Positions 45,170 to 55,883 are shown, counted from the first letter of the stretch. The stretch is DNA of 64,000 nt from Trichobilharzia regenti (GCA_944472135.2 OX235267.1:40331312-40395311), one strand, 5' to 3'. Translations and numbers: made by a program. The notes: generated by a model not told the origin, from the sequence alone.

Positions 45170-46150
45170 AAGTTAATTAGCATATTTTCGCCTTTATTTT
45201 ACTTCGTTTTCTTCTTATAGACCAATAAATTAGATATTAACATTGCTTAAGAGTAATGATAAGCTACAGGAGTTTTGCCTAAATACAGAACTATATTGAC
45301 ACTGTACATAACGTTTACTTAATTCAGAAAGGGAAAGAATATACACAGTATAATTTAAGCTCTAGGATAATATTAAGTATTTTCACGTGATAATATGATT
45401 GTGATTAGCCATCTGCTTGAATTACTGGGCTACTAAATTTTCCATCTATCAAAATACATCAAATTTACTCCAGTATCAATGTGTTTGAATTATTCAACTA
45501 CCTCTTTGAGTTACAGTGTCTACTCATGCTCTTATTTAAAACAAGTTCCAGTCTAATTCTACTACTCCAACTACTACCGAATTTCTGAACGAAACAAAGG
45601 AAAAGTATCGCAGGTTATTGAAGAGTGAACTTTGGATAGAACAAGACTTCCACAGAAAGCAAAGAAATAGACTCACATTACACTAATTAGTGTCATATTA
45701 CAGCATGAGGGTGATACGGATTGGGATCTCAGGAGAGACATGACTTCCTTCAAGACATTGCAGATACGCATTGATGACTAGTGAGTGCCAGCAAGCCAAA
45801 AACCCAAGTGTTAGCCAGGGCTTCTTGTTGACTATCTCCAACCACCAATTAATAGGCGATAATCGGATATTAGTGATGGTTAAACTCACCTGCCTGTGAT
45901 TCGCAGACAGTCATCGAAATGTTTCGATAGATGAGTGAGATGTAAAAACTCAAGTAGCTAGTGATTCTATTTTAAAATAAACCGCTAGGACTGAGAAATC
46001 AAGCATTAGTTAACTGCATTCTAGCACAACTCAGATCTCTATGTCATGAATCTTTAAATAATAAAATTTTGAATAAGTTTTAATATGTCCATATGGTGGA
46101 CCCTACTCTTCGTGGAGTCGATGCTCATTAAATGGAGTTTAGCGCGCTAT
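45170..46150. other. Intron 5 DNA, no gene seen
   Basis: No recognised exon or repeat. Confidence 0.4.
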
Positions 46151-46154
46151 ATCA

Positions 46155-46400
46155 CGAACTGATTACAGTGATTTGATCGCGAGTTGATATCAGTCTGAGA
46201 ACCACTGGTAAACCAGCAGGTGGAGTACCGGACAGCTGTTTCGTCCTTGTTTGGGACTCTTCATCCAGTAGGCACCCACCGCCAGGGTTCGAACCCGGCA
46301 CTTTTCGATCACAAAGTGAACTCATAAACTATTCAGCCATCTGGCACTCCCAGATTTTCCAATAGTTATCTACCAAATATCAATTCATGAGCAAACCTGT
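46155..46400 (-). mobile_element. Hammerhead SINE
   Basis: Minus strand: B box GGGTTCGAACCCTGG, core at about 46222-46276 with GAAGAGTCC, loop CAAACAA, GGACGAAACAGCTGTC and an outer stem. The first core base (C3) is altered by an insertion (TGGATGAAGA). The tRNA-like head is short. Confidence 0.82.
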
Positions 46401-46439
46401 GACCAATCAAATTCTTGCAAACCAGAACTTGATAATACC

Positions 46440-46570
46440 AGAAATTAGACCAAATGGTCAACAAGCTTGGTGGCGTATCCTGAAGGTCCAAAATATGATC
46501 CCTGGTGAAGTTCTGGGTATGTGCTGATTAACAGCCTAGAGCTGTGATGAAACAGCTGCCTAGAGTTTCG
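46440..46570 (+). mobile_element. Hammerhead SINE, degraded
   Basis: Fragments ATCCCTGGTGAAGTTCTGGG and GTGATGAAACAGCTGCCTAG match the middle of the family. It is in inverted orientation to the copy just upstream. Confidence 0.55.
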
Positions 46571-46924
46571 AGACATGATGAAGACAAGAGATAAAGCAGT
46601 TAGGACTAATAAGATGGAGACAGAATTCCAACAAAAATATTGGAGTGAAAAAATCCAGGATACTGTGAATCGTTTCCGGTGATCATTAAGCACCGAACAG
46701 CCTATCTACGTGTTCTTATTTCGACTTAAAATTTACTTAATGTTTTTTTTTGAATATTATTTTGCTTCATAATTCTTTAACTTCATAAAAATAAAGGCTT
46801 GATTCAATTGATATTTCATAGTGATGCAAGTGATGACAAGAAATTTGTTGGTGTTGTCAACCACTAATGTAACCAACTTCTCTGACCTTGTACTCATCAG
46901 TACACAAACCAAGTTTTTTTACAC

Positions 46925-47310
46925 TACAGGATAGATCACGGGCTGAGATCGTTCAGAGAACCATTGAAAGCCACCAAGGAGTACTAGGCAGCGGTTCCGT
47001 TAGCAGTGCCACCCGACGCCGGTGTTCGAACCCAGAACATTTCGGTTACAAGGTGAGCTCGTAAACCATTCAACTACAGGAACCCGAAGCAACAGTCCAT
47101 GGAATCTAGCTTCTGCCAATAAAACGATATATATATTTAGCTCAGCTGACAGCTAATATCACAAGCGAGTAACTGTCTACTTATCTGACTTCGTGGACCT
47201 CCCTGGTTTTACCATTTCTCACTAGGACCCCAGTTAACTTCCTGTAATGCACTAGTCGCTAGTGAGCATCTGGTTAACGATCAAGTGTTGATTTGTAGGG
47301 TTTTCAATTA
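46925..47310 (-). mobile_element. Hammerhead SINE, near full length, core deleted
   Basis: Tail, B box (TGGGTTCGAACACCGG on the minus strand), tRNA-like head and 5' region (ending TCAAGTGTTGATTTGTAGGG) are present. The hammerhead is reduced by a deletion around 46985-47010. Confidence 0.82.
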
Positions 47311-47314
47311 ATTT

Positions 47315-47750
47315 ACATTCTCCACTAATGACATTCTAGACCGAATAGTTCTCCGTCTCATGTCAGAATGAACTTTTATCATGATCTTTGTAACCTGCAA
47401 GGGATAATTCAATCTTTGAAGTACTCATATTTTATTGTGTAGGGATGAAGTGAGAACCGTTAAAACCCAAAGTATGCCAAGTATTATTTTCACTTAAATA
47501 TAATGTCTCTTTTGAAGTTTCTTATCATTCTTAATCAACTGGCGTGCAGCCACGGCACATTGATATAAAAAGATTGATTTTGGCACTATCTCAAGATCGA
47601 CTAAAAATATCCTTAAAGCAATATTCCTTTTCTGACATTCCTTTACACAAGAACATTTAAACTACTGTGTAAATTTTAGTAGAATGCAAATGATAGTTAA
47701 AACAGAAAAACAAATTACTTTCAGGGTTTAAAATCAGACACTTATATCAT
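47315..47750. other. Intron 5 DNA, no gene seen
   Basis: No recognised feature. Confidence 0.35.
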
Positions 47751-47754
47751 TGGT

Positions 47755-48165
47755 ATTCTTGTTCCTTTGGGTTGCAAGTGGAACATAAGGCTACACCAGC
47801 AAATCTCTACTTCGTCATCTTCTCTAAAGTCCTTTTTAGCTAGCCCCATGATTGCTGGTACTCTCTGATTTCCTCTTGTTATGACCTCCTCTGTATCCCC
47901 TTTAATACCAGGCCGAAGTCATCGTTTCCCCTTGAAGTTCTAATCCAGAGATGACACGTCACGAGATGTCATTTAACAATGTCTTCATAATGGGCCCAAT
48001 CCATTCCCATTTCCTTGGACATATTTGCTGAGCATAAGGTTCTTGATTTGTTGGTTCCCAAAGTTTCCTGCAAACAATTCTTTCTGGCCAGCCATCTAGT
48101 CTGCCCTATGAAGATAGTGGAGACAACTGTTTAGTAAAATCTGTAGTATATTTATTTTTATTTTT
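47755..48165 (-). mobile_element. RTE remnant, left part (split by SINE)
   Basis: Minus strand: 3' end at TTGCAAGTGGAACATAAGGC, then the W-x-R-x-x-x-E and E-W-x-x-x-W-x-G-H regions and the M-A-G/W-P-E-R-I equivalent near 48085. It is cut at about 48165 by an RTE-derived SINE. Confidence 0.8.
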
Positions 48166-48402
48166 TTCCTTCACGTTTCCAGTGGAACATAGGGCTTCAA
48201 GCTAGTGGCTTGGAGATTCTGTAGCAGTGTTTGTTTTTACAGGATGAGATTGTTAGCCTCATGCCCAACCTTTCCTCTTTACCAGCATTATATCTCGCTT
48301 AGCGAGATAAAGGTGTGCGTCGGCCGGGGACCGAACTCCGGACCATATGCATGGTCGTCAAGCGTCCTAACCGCTATACCACCGATGCACAAATCTCTAG
48401 TA
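48166..48402 (-). mobile_element. RTE-derived SINE, copy c (nested)
   Basis: Minus strand: head GGTATAGCGGTTAGGACGCT, B box GGAGTTCGGTCCCCGG, body GGTAAAGAGGAAAGGTTGGG with GAGGCTAACAATCTCATCC, and tail TTGAAGCCCTATGTTCCACT. It is inserted in an old RTE remnant that continues at 48403. Confidence 0.88.
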
Positions 48403-48740
48403 CCCCGTTGGAAATTCTTTTCATGAAACATAGATCAAATTTCTAACTTCACATAAATACTAAAAATTCGAATGTTGTTCCTTGTGCTGAGTGCAGAAGA
48501 TCTCCAAACTGGAGTTTCTGAGTGATGAATATGTCTTGCCTCTCAACTACGTCACCGTCTCCAGTTGAAACCATGTTATCTAGATAAGTCGACGGAGTGA
48601 CCTCTTTCAAATTTATTCCACTGATGGTAATTAGTACTTGTTATTCGTGGTTGCTTATCTTCATCACATGTGTCTTGATGTCCTCATTCGTTCCAGGTGT
48701 AGTTAGAATGACGCTGCCTTCTTTAGGTTCAGTAGGAATA
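48403..48740 (-). mobile_element. RTE remnant, right part
   Basis: Continuation of 47755-48165: the TCCAAACTGGAGTTTCTGAG (L-K-S-V-W) equivalent, then the T-S-F-x-Y-L-x-x-M-V-S-T region (CTAGATAAGTCGACGGAGTG) and a start of the M-K-I segment. Confidence 0.75.
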
Positions 48741-49629
48741 ATTTTTTTATTTGAAAAATACCTAGATCAGGCATATTTTTCAGCCATTTATTAGGTGAAG
48801 ACTAGAAATGAATTCCAAGATTCAAGACTTAAATTTACGAAGATATTCAGCTGATGAATTATCATTCTCCACTCCAGCATCTATCACTGTATACACCAGT
48901 TAAAATCCATACTGACGTCTACAATAAAGACATTCTGTGGTGAGAGCAGGCTGCTAGCCGATTGGCAGACATTAATTTACGCCAATGTCTATGTCACTGT
49001 TGCCTGGCCCTTGTCTTCTGTTGTTACAATTCTCTTTTTAGAATTTGAGATAAACTCACAAATAGGGAGCATTAAACAACTGTTTCGTTAGGAGGGGGGC
49101 GGGGGTTAAGGACTCTTCGAAAACAGGAATGAATTCCTCTCAAACACAATAATATCTAAAACCAAATTACCACTTCAAGCCAAAACAAAAACGATATCAG
49201 ATAGACGAACACAATAAATATCCCTCTATAGACCATAAAACCATAAATACACTCAACGTTCCACCTGTCACATACAGTCATCTGTAATCAAGCATAAACA
49301 TTTCAAAAGTTGGTCAGCTGACAATTTATTCTCCTATTTTAATAAATAAACTCTAGAATAATAAAAATATATATATTCTCTTCATAAACGATAAGAAGAA
49401 AAGGAAAGGAATTGTTATGCAACATTGTATAACCTAACGTCAATCTTAGAAGTCAACTGAACTCAACCCTGAAATTTCATTCATACATGAAATTACTCTA
49501 GTAAATCATAATAAAATTAATAAAGTAACCACATTTACCAATGAGTACCACTCACTTGTCAAACAATATATATACAAAATAATCTAAGCTATTTTATTCT
49601 GTTGAATGTATATATATATATTTCAACTT

Positions 49630-49665
49630 TGAAACAATATTTCACCGGAAAAGCTTGACTTGATA

Positions 49666-49698
<33 letters not shown>

Positions 49699-50250
49699 TT
49701 TCGACATAGAACTTTGCACAAATGTGCGCCAGTTCAAGTCGCCACATTCTGTGTAGCACGCGAAGCAAGAGAAGAAAGTACAAGAAAAGCATAATAGAAA
49801 CAGTGAGCAGAGGTGTGAGACAAAGAAGTAATAAAGAAATACAAAACAGTTTCATTGAAGATCATAAGTCACAGGGAGTGGATGCATCTGCGCCACTGAG
49901 AACGATTTTGACCCATGTCACCAATTGTTTCCAACCATAGATTTTTACCGTCCCGAGGACCCCAGCCTGGAAGTCTACACCTTCCTACGTGGCTTAGACC
50001 AACTGTTGTGGATTTCACTGACTGATGCCAAGTTTTTGTTTGACCGCCGCTAGCTTTTTTCCAGCCTGACCCTATATCCGCTAACATTGCTCGTCGAGGG
50101 AGGCGATGGCTTGGCATACGTAACACATGTCCTAACCATCTCAGTCTTTGTAGCTTCACGACTTCGTCGATTGATTTCCCCTGTCTACCTAGAACTCGAC
50201 GCCTAACCTTGATATGTTGACAAGTCGTTGTGCTTTACACTGCTCTCCAC
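49630..50250 (-). mobile_element. LINE remnant, third RT family (C-terminus)
   Basis: The minus strand at 49869-50159 encodes M-K-L-Q-R-L-R-W-L-G-H-V-L-R-M-P-S-H-R-L-P-R-R-A-M, then W-K-K-A-S-G-G-Q-T-K-T-W and G-Q-N-R-S-Q-W-R-R-C-I-H-S-L. This is a typical C-terminal block of AP-endonuclease LINE proteins, distinct from F1/F2 and CR1. The related copy is at 8340-9270. A (GTCT)n tract (49672-49698) lies at one end. It is about 90 bp upstream of exon F. Confidence 0.8.
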
Positions 50251-50295
50251 TATTAAATGTTTCAAAACTCTGACAGTTTGAATATTCAAAACTGA

Positions 50296-50317
50296 TATAT
50301 ATATATATATATATATT
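50296..50317. repeat. (TA)n microsatellite
   Basis: A short TA tract within 25 bp of the exon F acceptor. Confidence 0.9.
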
Positions 50318-50338
50318 GTGTTATTATATTTAATTTAG

Positions 50339-50541
50339 GCAACATTACAAATAGGCGGTCATGGTGAACGAATCTGTCAATGTCAACGTATCCGACTAAC
50401 AACTGATAAAGTTATCCCTATGCAAATGGATGGTGAACCATGTCGTCTTGTACCGGCTAACATTGAAGTATTCTGTTCACATCAAGCTTTAGTAATACAA
50501 AAGTTAACACGTTCTCCAGGATCTAATGCAATAATGAATGA
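50339..50541 (+). CDS. Diacylglycerol kinase, internal exon F (203 nt)
   Basis: The acceptor TTTAG ends at 50338, after a TA microsatellite and a T-rich tract, and the donor GTAAGA begins at 50542. The exon reads A-T-L-Q-I-G-G-H-G-E-R-I-C-Q-C, then L-T-T-D-K-V-I-P-M-Q-M-D-G-E-P-C-R-L-V-P-A-N-I and V-I-Q-K-L-T-R. DGK zeta/iota have AALQVGGHGERLTQC, LTTSKAIPVQVDGEPCKL and MVQKAKR in the same order, so this closes the accessory domain, including the conserved P-x-Q-x-D-G-E-P-C. It ends in phase 2, so at least one more exon must follow. I could not find one in 50542-64000. The C-terminal ankyrin repeats typical of zeta/iota are not visible here. Confidence 0.95.
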
Positions 50542-50779
50542 GTAAGATTATTTTTTTTCTTATTTTTTCTTTTTTGTTCGTTCCAATTCATTTACGTGCA
50601 TAGTAGGATTTTTATGCAATGACTCAGTAAGCTTCATACCGCTGGAAAGTTATTTTATGACACACAAGCACACATACACTGTGAGTTTTATCTTTTTTTG
50701 GGTTCAGTTCTGTTAAGATGAATAGGAGGTAATCTCCAAGGATTTACTCTAGTTTAATGTTTAGAGATTTTATTATTAT

Positions 50780-51231
50780 TATTGCTTCACCCTGTTCTAT
50801 GCAGCTCCACAATTATCCGTAAGCTTTGATCTTCTCCTAACACCGTCTTCTTCATGTCAGTGTCTGGCGCCCAACCCATGGCTTCTTATTCTAGTTCCAC
50901 TCAGGCGGCCTGTCTACAGTGTGATTTCTCTCAATGATCTCCCCAATGTGTATTCAGTTCATCATCACTTCTCTCGGCATATTTGTTAGGCGATAGATTC
51001 TCAATTTGCTCATCCCTAGCTCTATTTATTTGTTACTAATCCGTTTTAGCCGACTATCCAATCTTTAGAATTAAGCCAGCTACTGTTGATAAAAGTCTCT
51101 ACTAGCCTGCTCAAAATGCTCTTGGTGACGTGTTCAACAAGTCTCGGAACCAGCATAGAAGTTCTGACTTAAAATTACCGTTGAAGATCCAGATCTTGTT
51201 CCCTATGCCGAGTGCATCAGATTTCCTCATT
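50780..51231 (-). mobile_element. RTE remnant, strongly decayed, left part
   Basis: Minus-strand RTE C-terminal order: CTGTTCTATGCAGCTCC 3' end region, GATCTCCCCAATGTGTATTC, the block like GACTATCCAATCTTTAGAAT, and GAAGATCCAGATCTTGTTCC near 51183-51202. Confidence 0.75.
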
Positions 51232-51391
51232 TACTTTACTTTACTTTACTTCGGCTATCTCCTACGGAGGATGAACCGGCTTCATGAACATCTCGAATGT
51301 TTGTAAGAGAGTTGATGAAGTTTCATGGGAATTGGGTACGAGTGATGTCCCCAGCATCGCTCGGCTCATTGATTTTACAACAATAAAGTTC
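51232..51391. mobile_element. Unclassified short insertion inside RTE remnant
   Basis: The remnant jumps from the L-x-x-x-S-D-F-L equivalent at 51231 to its continuation at 51392. Between them is about 160 bp with a (TTTAC)n start and a TTGATTTTACAACAATAAAG end. It has no relative in the window. Confidence 0.5.
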
Positions 51392-51700
51392 TGTCTTGTT
51401 TTGACCATCCGCTATTCGATGTCCTCATGTGTGTCACGTCCATAACTGAAATGATGCTACTCAGGCAAATAAGTGAAAGTTGGTGATGACTGATACTTGT
51501 TGTTTATAGTTAGCCCTCCTCATCACCTCTGCCTTCTCAATGGTCACTTTAAGTCCTGTCTTTGGTGGTTCTTCTGTCAAAGTGTTACTTTTCCCTTTGT
51601 AAAGCTTCACGTTTATGCGATATTAGACATGGATCTTCCGCAAAGCCCTGATCTTCTAGCATCTTCTTACCAGTAGATATTTTTAATTGGCTAGAAATCT
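51392..51700 (-). mobile_element. RTE remnant, right part
   Basis: GTTTTGACCATCCGCTATTC, CTGAAATGATGCTACTCAGG and the M-K-I/I-D-K-T region (CTCATCACCTCTGCCTTCTC) continue the RTE fragment to about the FADD region at 51635-51655. Confidence 0.75.
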
Positions 51701-51752
51701 ATCAGCAATCACTTTACCACTAGCTGTAGAATTCATTTAGGAGTTGCCACTT

Positions 51753-51955
51753 CTGTGCGTCGGTGGCACAGTGGTTAGGACTCCCGGCGACCATGCACAT
51801 GGTTCGGGGTTCGAGCCCGCGCCGACGCACACCTGATATCTATGGTCGGCCTGCGAATTTTGGGCTACCGATATCCACGTTGAAAATTCCACACCTGTAC
51901 CAAAAAAAATACGGTGTGGAATCAAGCTGTATTCAAAAATAAAAAAATAAAAAAT
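51753..51955 (+). mobile_element. CR1-tailed tRNA-headed SINE, copy c
   Basis: Head GGCACAGTGGTTAGGACTCC, B box CGGGGTTCGAGCCCG, middle GACGCACACCTGATATCTAT and tail TTGAAAATTCCACACCTGTA then ACGGTGTGGAATCAAGCTGT, followed by an A-rich run. It is the best-preserved copy of the family. Confidence 0.93.
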
Positions 51956-51959
51956 ATCC

Positions 51960-52955
51960 CATTTGTATACTTGTATGTTTGGTTGCCTTCTTTATCGTTA
52001 TATAATGAATGCTTATTTAACTTTAATCATTTGACCGGGTAGGCGATTGTCAACTTACAGATCGATGCTTTCCAGCCTGGTCCTATTCCAGGCCGACACC
52101 ACAACACTAAACCCGACTCAGCTGGTGATAAACAGCTCCCAGTAAACAGTAAAAGTTTAATGTCAGACTGACAACTCTAGCCTGTGAAAAGAAAAACCAC
52201 TGCTACTGAAACTTTAAGGCTGGAGCCTGCAGTTCTACAGAGCACAAAGGAGTGGGGTAAAAAAGACTAATAAGTCATATATAGTGTGGGATAGCATGAT
52301 ATTTTTGTTTCTGTGACTGTTGTTACTACATTTATTCTGTAATTTACTTACTTTAGACTGCTTCAGAGTTAAGGTTGCCCAGTTGCTGTATGCTCCGGAG
52401 TATCTCAAGACTAAGATTTATTTAAATCTTGAGTGTAACTAGAAAGCGTTATTAAATGCAACCTAAGAGAAGTGCTCTAATTTTGTCGCTTTCATAAATA
52501 AATCCTCTTAAGAGAATTGTCTTGTAGTGATGTTATAAATAATATTAAACTTATTCTCTGTCAGTGGAGGAGAAGAGATAGGATACTTTAGACTACTATA
52601 TAGTAAATTCTAGGTTATATGTTAGTGGTTCCTGTTTGTCATAGAAACAGTACATCATGTGGATAAATTTTAGAAAATGAAAACTCCTAGACATCAGATA
52701 TGTTCTACATTTGAACTAATCAAAAGTTCCTACCCATGAATTAATGCTAGATAGTGCATCTATTGTATTCGTCAAGCGATAACCGCACAGGTATACTTCT
52801 CAGAAAAGAAAGCTGATTGAATTAACATACAGATTTAAAGCTTCGATAATTACTTACTATAATACCTTCCAGTGGTTCAAAAAAACCATCACTGAGTAAA
52901 CACTTTTTATGAGATGTATGCATAAAGTACAGATAATTAGTGCTTAAAACAGTAC
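51960..52955. other. Intron DNA, possible degraded SINE near 52040-52260
   Basis: CTGCTACTGAAACTTTAAGG near 52200 resembles the RTE-derived SINE body, but flanking parts do not align. Otherwise nothing is recognised. Confidence 0.4.
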
Positions 52956-52959
52956 ACGC

Positions 52960-53270
52960 ATACATATTCAGTGGTATTCTCCAACCGCCCCATCAGGGAT
53001 CAAACCAATAACCTTTAGGTTGCGAGACAAGACCGTTAACCATTCAGCTACTGAGACGGAATCCAATGTCAGGTCAAATAATTCTGTCAACTTCTGTTAA
53101 TTCTATGTCATTCAGTGTCATCAAGGAGTATTTGTCCTTACACTTGACCTAGTGGACCCCACTGGTTACAACTTCTACCTAGAACTCCAGATAACTTCGT
53201 CCTATAGATCGTCACTAGTAAGCATCAGATTAATTGTTACAAATGTTAGTTTGTAAAATTTCTAAAAGTA
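52960..53270 (-). mobile_element. Hammerhead SINE, 3' part missing
   Basis: Minus strand: 5' region including GACAAATACTCCTTGATGAC, the tRNA-like head and a weak B box. The hammerhead itself is absent. Confidence 0.72.
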
Positions 53271-53747
53271 ATTGTTTTTTGTCAATAATACTACTGTTAT
53301 AACAAAGTAAGTAGTCTGTTATCTCTTTCGCTCTCCATACGTCATCTAAAACACAAAGAAGTGCATTTATGAAGTGAAAGACAGATAGACAAAGAGAGAG
53401 AGAGAGACTAACAGAGAGCAGACAAATGGTAGGTAGTAAAACAGAAGAGCATGTTTAGTAAGAATGAAAACGGTACAGCCCTCTAGTGCACTTTTCATAC
53501 ACACATATATATCTAAGCCTATCTAAAACATTCATTGTTAGCAGTTATGTTTTTAACTAGCATTCTATACTACATTATGTATTTCTGTGGAGATAACCGA
53601 TTTTTGATGACACTTAAGAAATAACAAGTGATATTGTTGTCACAGTAATAATGAAAAGAAGAACAGTTTTACTGTTGTTAATCTACCAAAGAAATATGTA
53701 TGCCCTTATCTGATATGTGAATATGCTAGTGAAAGTATGCAAAAGTG

Positions 53748-53826
<79 letters not shown>
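53748..53826. repeat. Long (TA)n microsatellite
   Basis: About 78 bp, nearly pure TA with one interruption near 53760. It directly abuts the tail of a hammerhead SINE. Confidence 0.97.
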
Positions 53827-53829
<3 letters not shown>

Positions 53830-54215
53830 TTTCAACATGAGCTGACATTAGTTAGAGAACCATTAGAAACCAGGGAGTACTGGAGGGATGTTTCGTCCTA
53901 GTTTGGGACTCTTAATCAGTACGCTCCCACTCTCATGGTTCGAACCCAGGACCATTTGGTTACAAGGCGAGCTCGTAGACCACTCATCAGCCACTGGGAC
54001 CCAATCCAATGACCCATGAATTCTGAATTCTGCCAATTCACGACATAGCGCGACCCCTAGCCAATGTCTTCGGCGAGTATTTATCTGCATGCCTGACCTG
54101 CTGGACCTTACTGGTCACGACTTCTAGCTAGGACCCTAGGTAACTACCTACCTGAATAGGGCAAGTCGCCAGTGAGCATCTCAGCGATATTTAAGTATTA
54201 GTTTGTAGGGATTTG
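53827..54215 (-). mobile_element. Hammerhead SINE, full length
   Basis: A complete minus-strand copy of about 390 bp. It has the 5' region starting in the CTACAAACTAATACTTAAAT block, a tRNA-like head with GGGTCCCAGTGGCTGATGAG and B box GGGTTCGAACCATG. The core (53874-53925) reads CTGATTAAGAGTCC then GGACGAAAC, and the cleavage side is altered (ATCCCTCC). It is in head-to-tail tandem with the copy at 54216. Confidence 0.9.
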
Positions 54216-54328
54216 GTTGATTGGTTACAGGATTTCATCATGAGCTGACATTGGTGAGAGAGTCATTGGAAAACCTGGGAGTACTGGACAGCTGTTTCCT
54301 CCTAGTGTGGGACTCTTCAGCAGTACTG
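54216..54328 (-). mobile_element. Hammerhead SINE 3' part, tandem with previous copy
   Basis: Minus strand: core at 54277-54327 and tail to CCTGTAACC. It joins the 53827-54215 copy through GTAGGGATTTGGTTGATTGG. Its other side abuts the plus-strand copy at 54329. Confidence 0.88.
54277..54327 (-). ncRNA. Hammerhead ribozyme, near-consensus
   Basis: 5' to 3' on the minus strand: outer stem GTACTG, CTGAAGA, GTCC-loop-GGAG, GAAAC, short palindromic AGCT stem, GTC cleavage triplet, CAGTAC pairing with the outer stem. All conserved core bases (CTGANGA, GAAA) are present. The only flaw is the last base pair of stem II (G opposite G). Self-cleavage is plausible but untested. Confidence 0.72.
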
Positions 54329-54600
54329 CACCGGCTAGAGGTCACGCTATGTCGTGAATTCGCAGAAGTCGGAATTCATGGGCCATTGGATCGGGTCCCA
54401 GTGGTTGATGAGTGGTCTACGAGCTCGCTAGCCTTGTAATCAGAAGGTCCTGGGTTGGAACCATGGGGGTGGAGCGTACTGCTGAAGAGTCCCAAACTAG
54501 GCTGACGAAACAGCTGTCCAGTACTCCCTGGTGGATTTTCCAATGGTTCTCTAACTAATGTCAGCTCATGACGAAATCCTCCAACCAAGCAACTACAATC
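54329..54600 (+). mobile_element. Hammerhead SINE, inverted to its neighbour
   Basis: It begins in the CACGCTATGTCGTGAATTCG block and has GGGTCCCAGTGGTTGATGAG, a B-box-like GGGTTGGAACC, a core at 54471-54529 and tail to CTCCAACCAAGCAACTACAA. The core has CTGAAGA, GAAAC, GTC and a strong 9-bp outer stem, with a 3-base insertion in stem II (GGCTGAC). Confidence 0.9.
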
Positions 54601-54604
54601 CCTA

Positions 54605-55105
54605 CAAAATTAATTCTTTAACATTATCAATATCTTTACATAATCACAAAGAGAAACACCCGATTCAGAGACTGAGTAGGAACAAAGGCAAATATTAAGG
54701 ATCCAATTAACACACCATATATAAATGTCAGGAGAATGATATACAGTCAGGGAGAAGAATGGATAATTATTATGAAGTCAGTTGGAACATCCACTTGTCT
54801 ATCAGTACTATGATTAGATCATTCAGGAATTTCCAAAACAATCATTTCGTTATTAACACACACACACATACACTAACTTCAGTTGCTACTTCATCTTCTT
54901 TATACAATAACCCTCATTCCCAGATGTTTAAAAGTACAAAAATACTTTGAAATTTTTGATTTCATGTAGTCCAAGAATGATGACACCATCTTTCACATGT
55001 ATGTAAAAACTGATTGCTTTTTTAAGCATGTGTTAAAAATCATATGGCAGTATCAGCTAGAAAAGCCATGCAAATTCAAATCTACTAGGAAGATGTTGCT
55101 GGTTA
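54605..55105. other. Non-coding DNA, no gene seen
   Basis: AT-rich sequence with a (CA)n run near 54858-54872. Confidence 0.4.
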
Positions 55106-55109
55106 GTTT

Positions 55110-55330
55110 CTTCTTCTTATTACTATTATTATTATTATTATTACCTTGGGATCCATATGGAGCATAGGGCTTTGACAGAACATCTCCACTTTATCCTATT
55201 ATCTGCAGTCCTTTTTAGCTGTCCCACGACTGCCTATAGGCCCTAGTCTCCTTCTCATATGATCTCTTCTATATCACCCTAGGACCAAAACCCAACTTGT
55301 CGTTTCCCATTCGATGAGTTATGTGGTAGT
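55110..55330 (-). mobile_element. RTE remnant, 3' end only
   Basis: TTACCTTGGGATCCATATGG and AGCATAGGGCTTTGAC match the RTE 3' terminus in reverse. The match continues to the E-E-W-R/R-R-S-C-E region, then fades. Confidence 0.7.
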
Positions 55331-55882
55331 TTATAATTCTCGAGTTGTGTGCCGACACATACACATATATACACTACCTCAAAGTTATCTATTCAGGGTC
55401 AGGAAAACTTGAGCGCGCGCTTTTCGACTATTACGCTACATTTTGGTCATAAATAAAATATCTTATTACTCTAAAATTTTATGCAAAGTGTTTGCGGAAA
55501 TTATCACAATTATTAACCTTTCGAACACTGAATCCAAAAAATACAATCTTATTGACAGATAATACACATAACTCACTGTTTGGATTTGTGGAATTTTTAA
55601 ACATAAACACATCTATAATTGTATATATTGTTGGATTTATATGTTCAAGTTGCTCCAAGTCAGTGAGTTTATGGTTAAGATATCATTTTAGTTACATATA
55701 CTGAACTATATTGCATGTTGTCTTATTGTATAGTTGTCGTCGCTTTTTGCCCTTTTTTCTGTGAACTGTTTCCTTTGTTGATGTTGTTCTCATTGTTTGT
55801 CCGTTATTTTTTGATTTTGAGGGGAGCAACCCAAAAAGTTGCTTCTCTCTAAACTTTTACTTAATGTAATCATTCTTTTCTC
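55331..55882. other. Non-coding DNA before F2 insertion
   Basis: AT-rich sequence; no feature recognised. Confidence 0.4.
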
Positions 55883-55883
55883 A

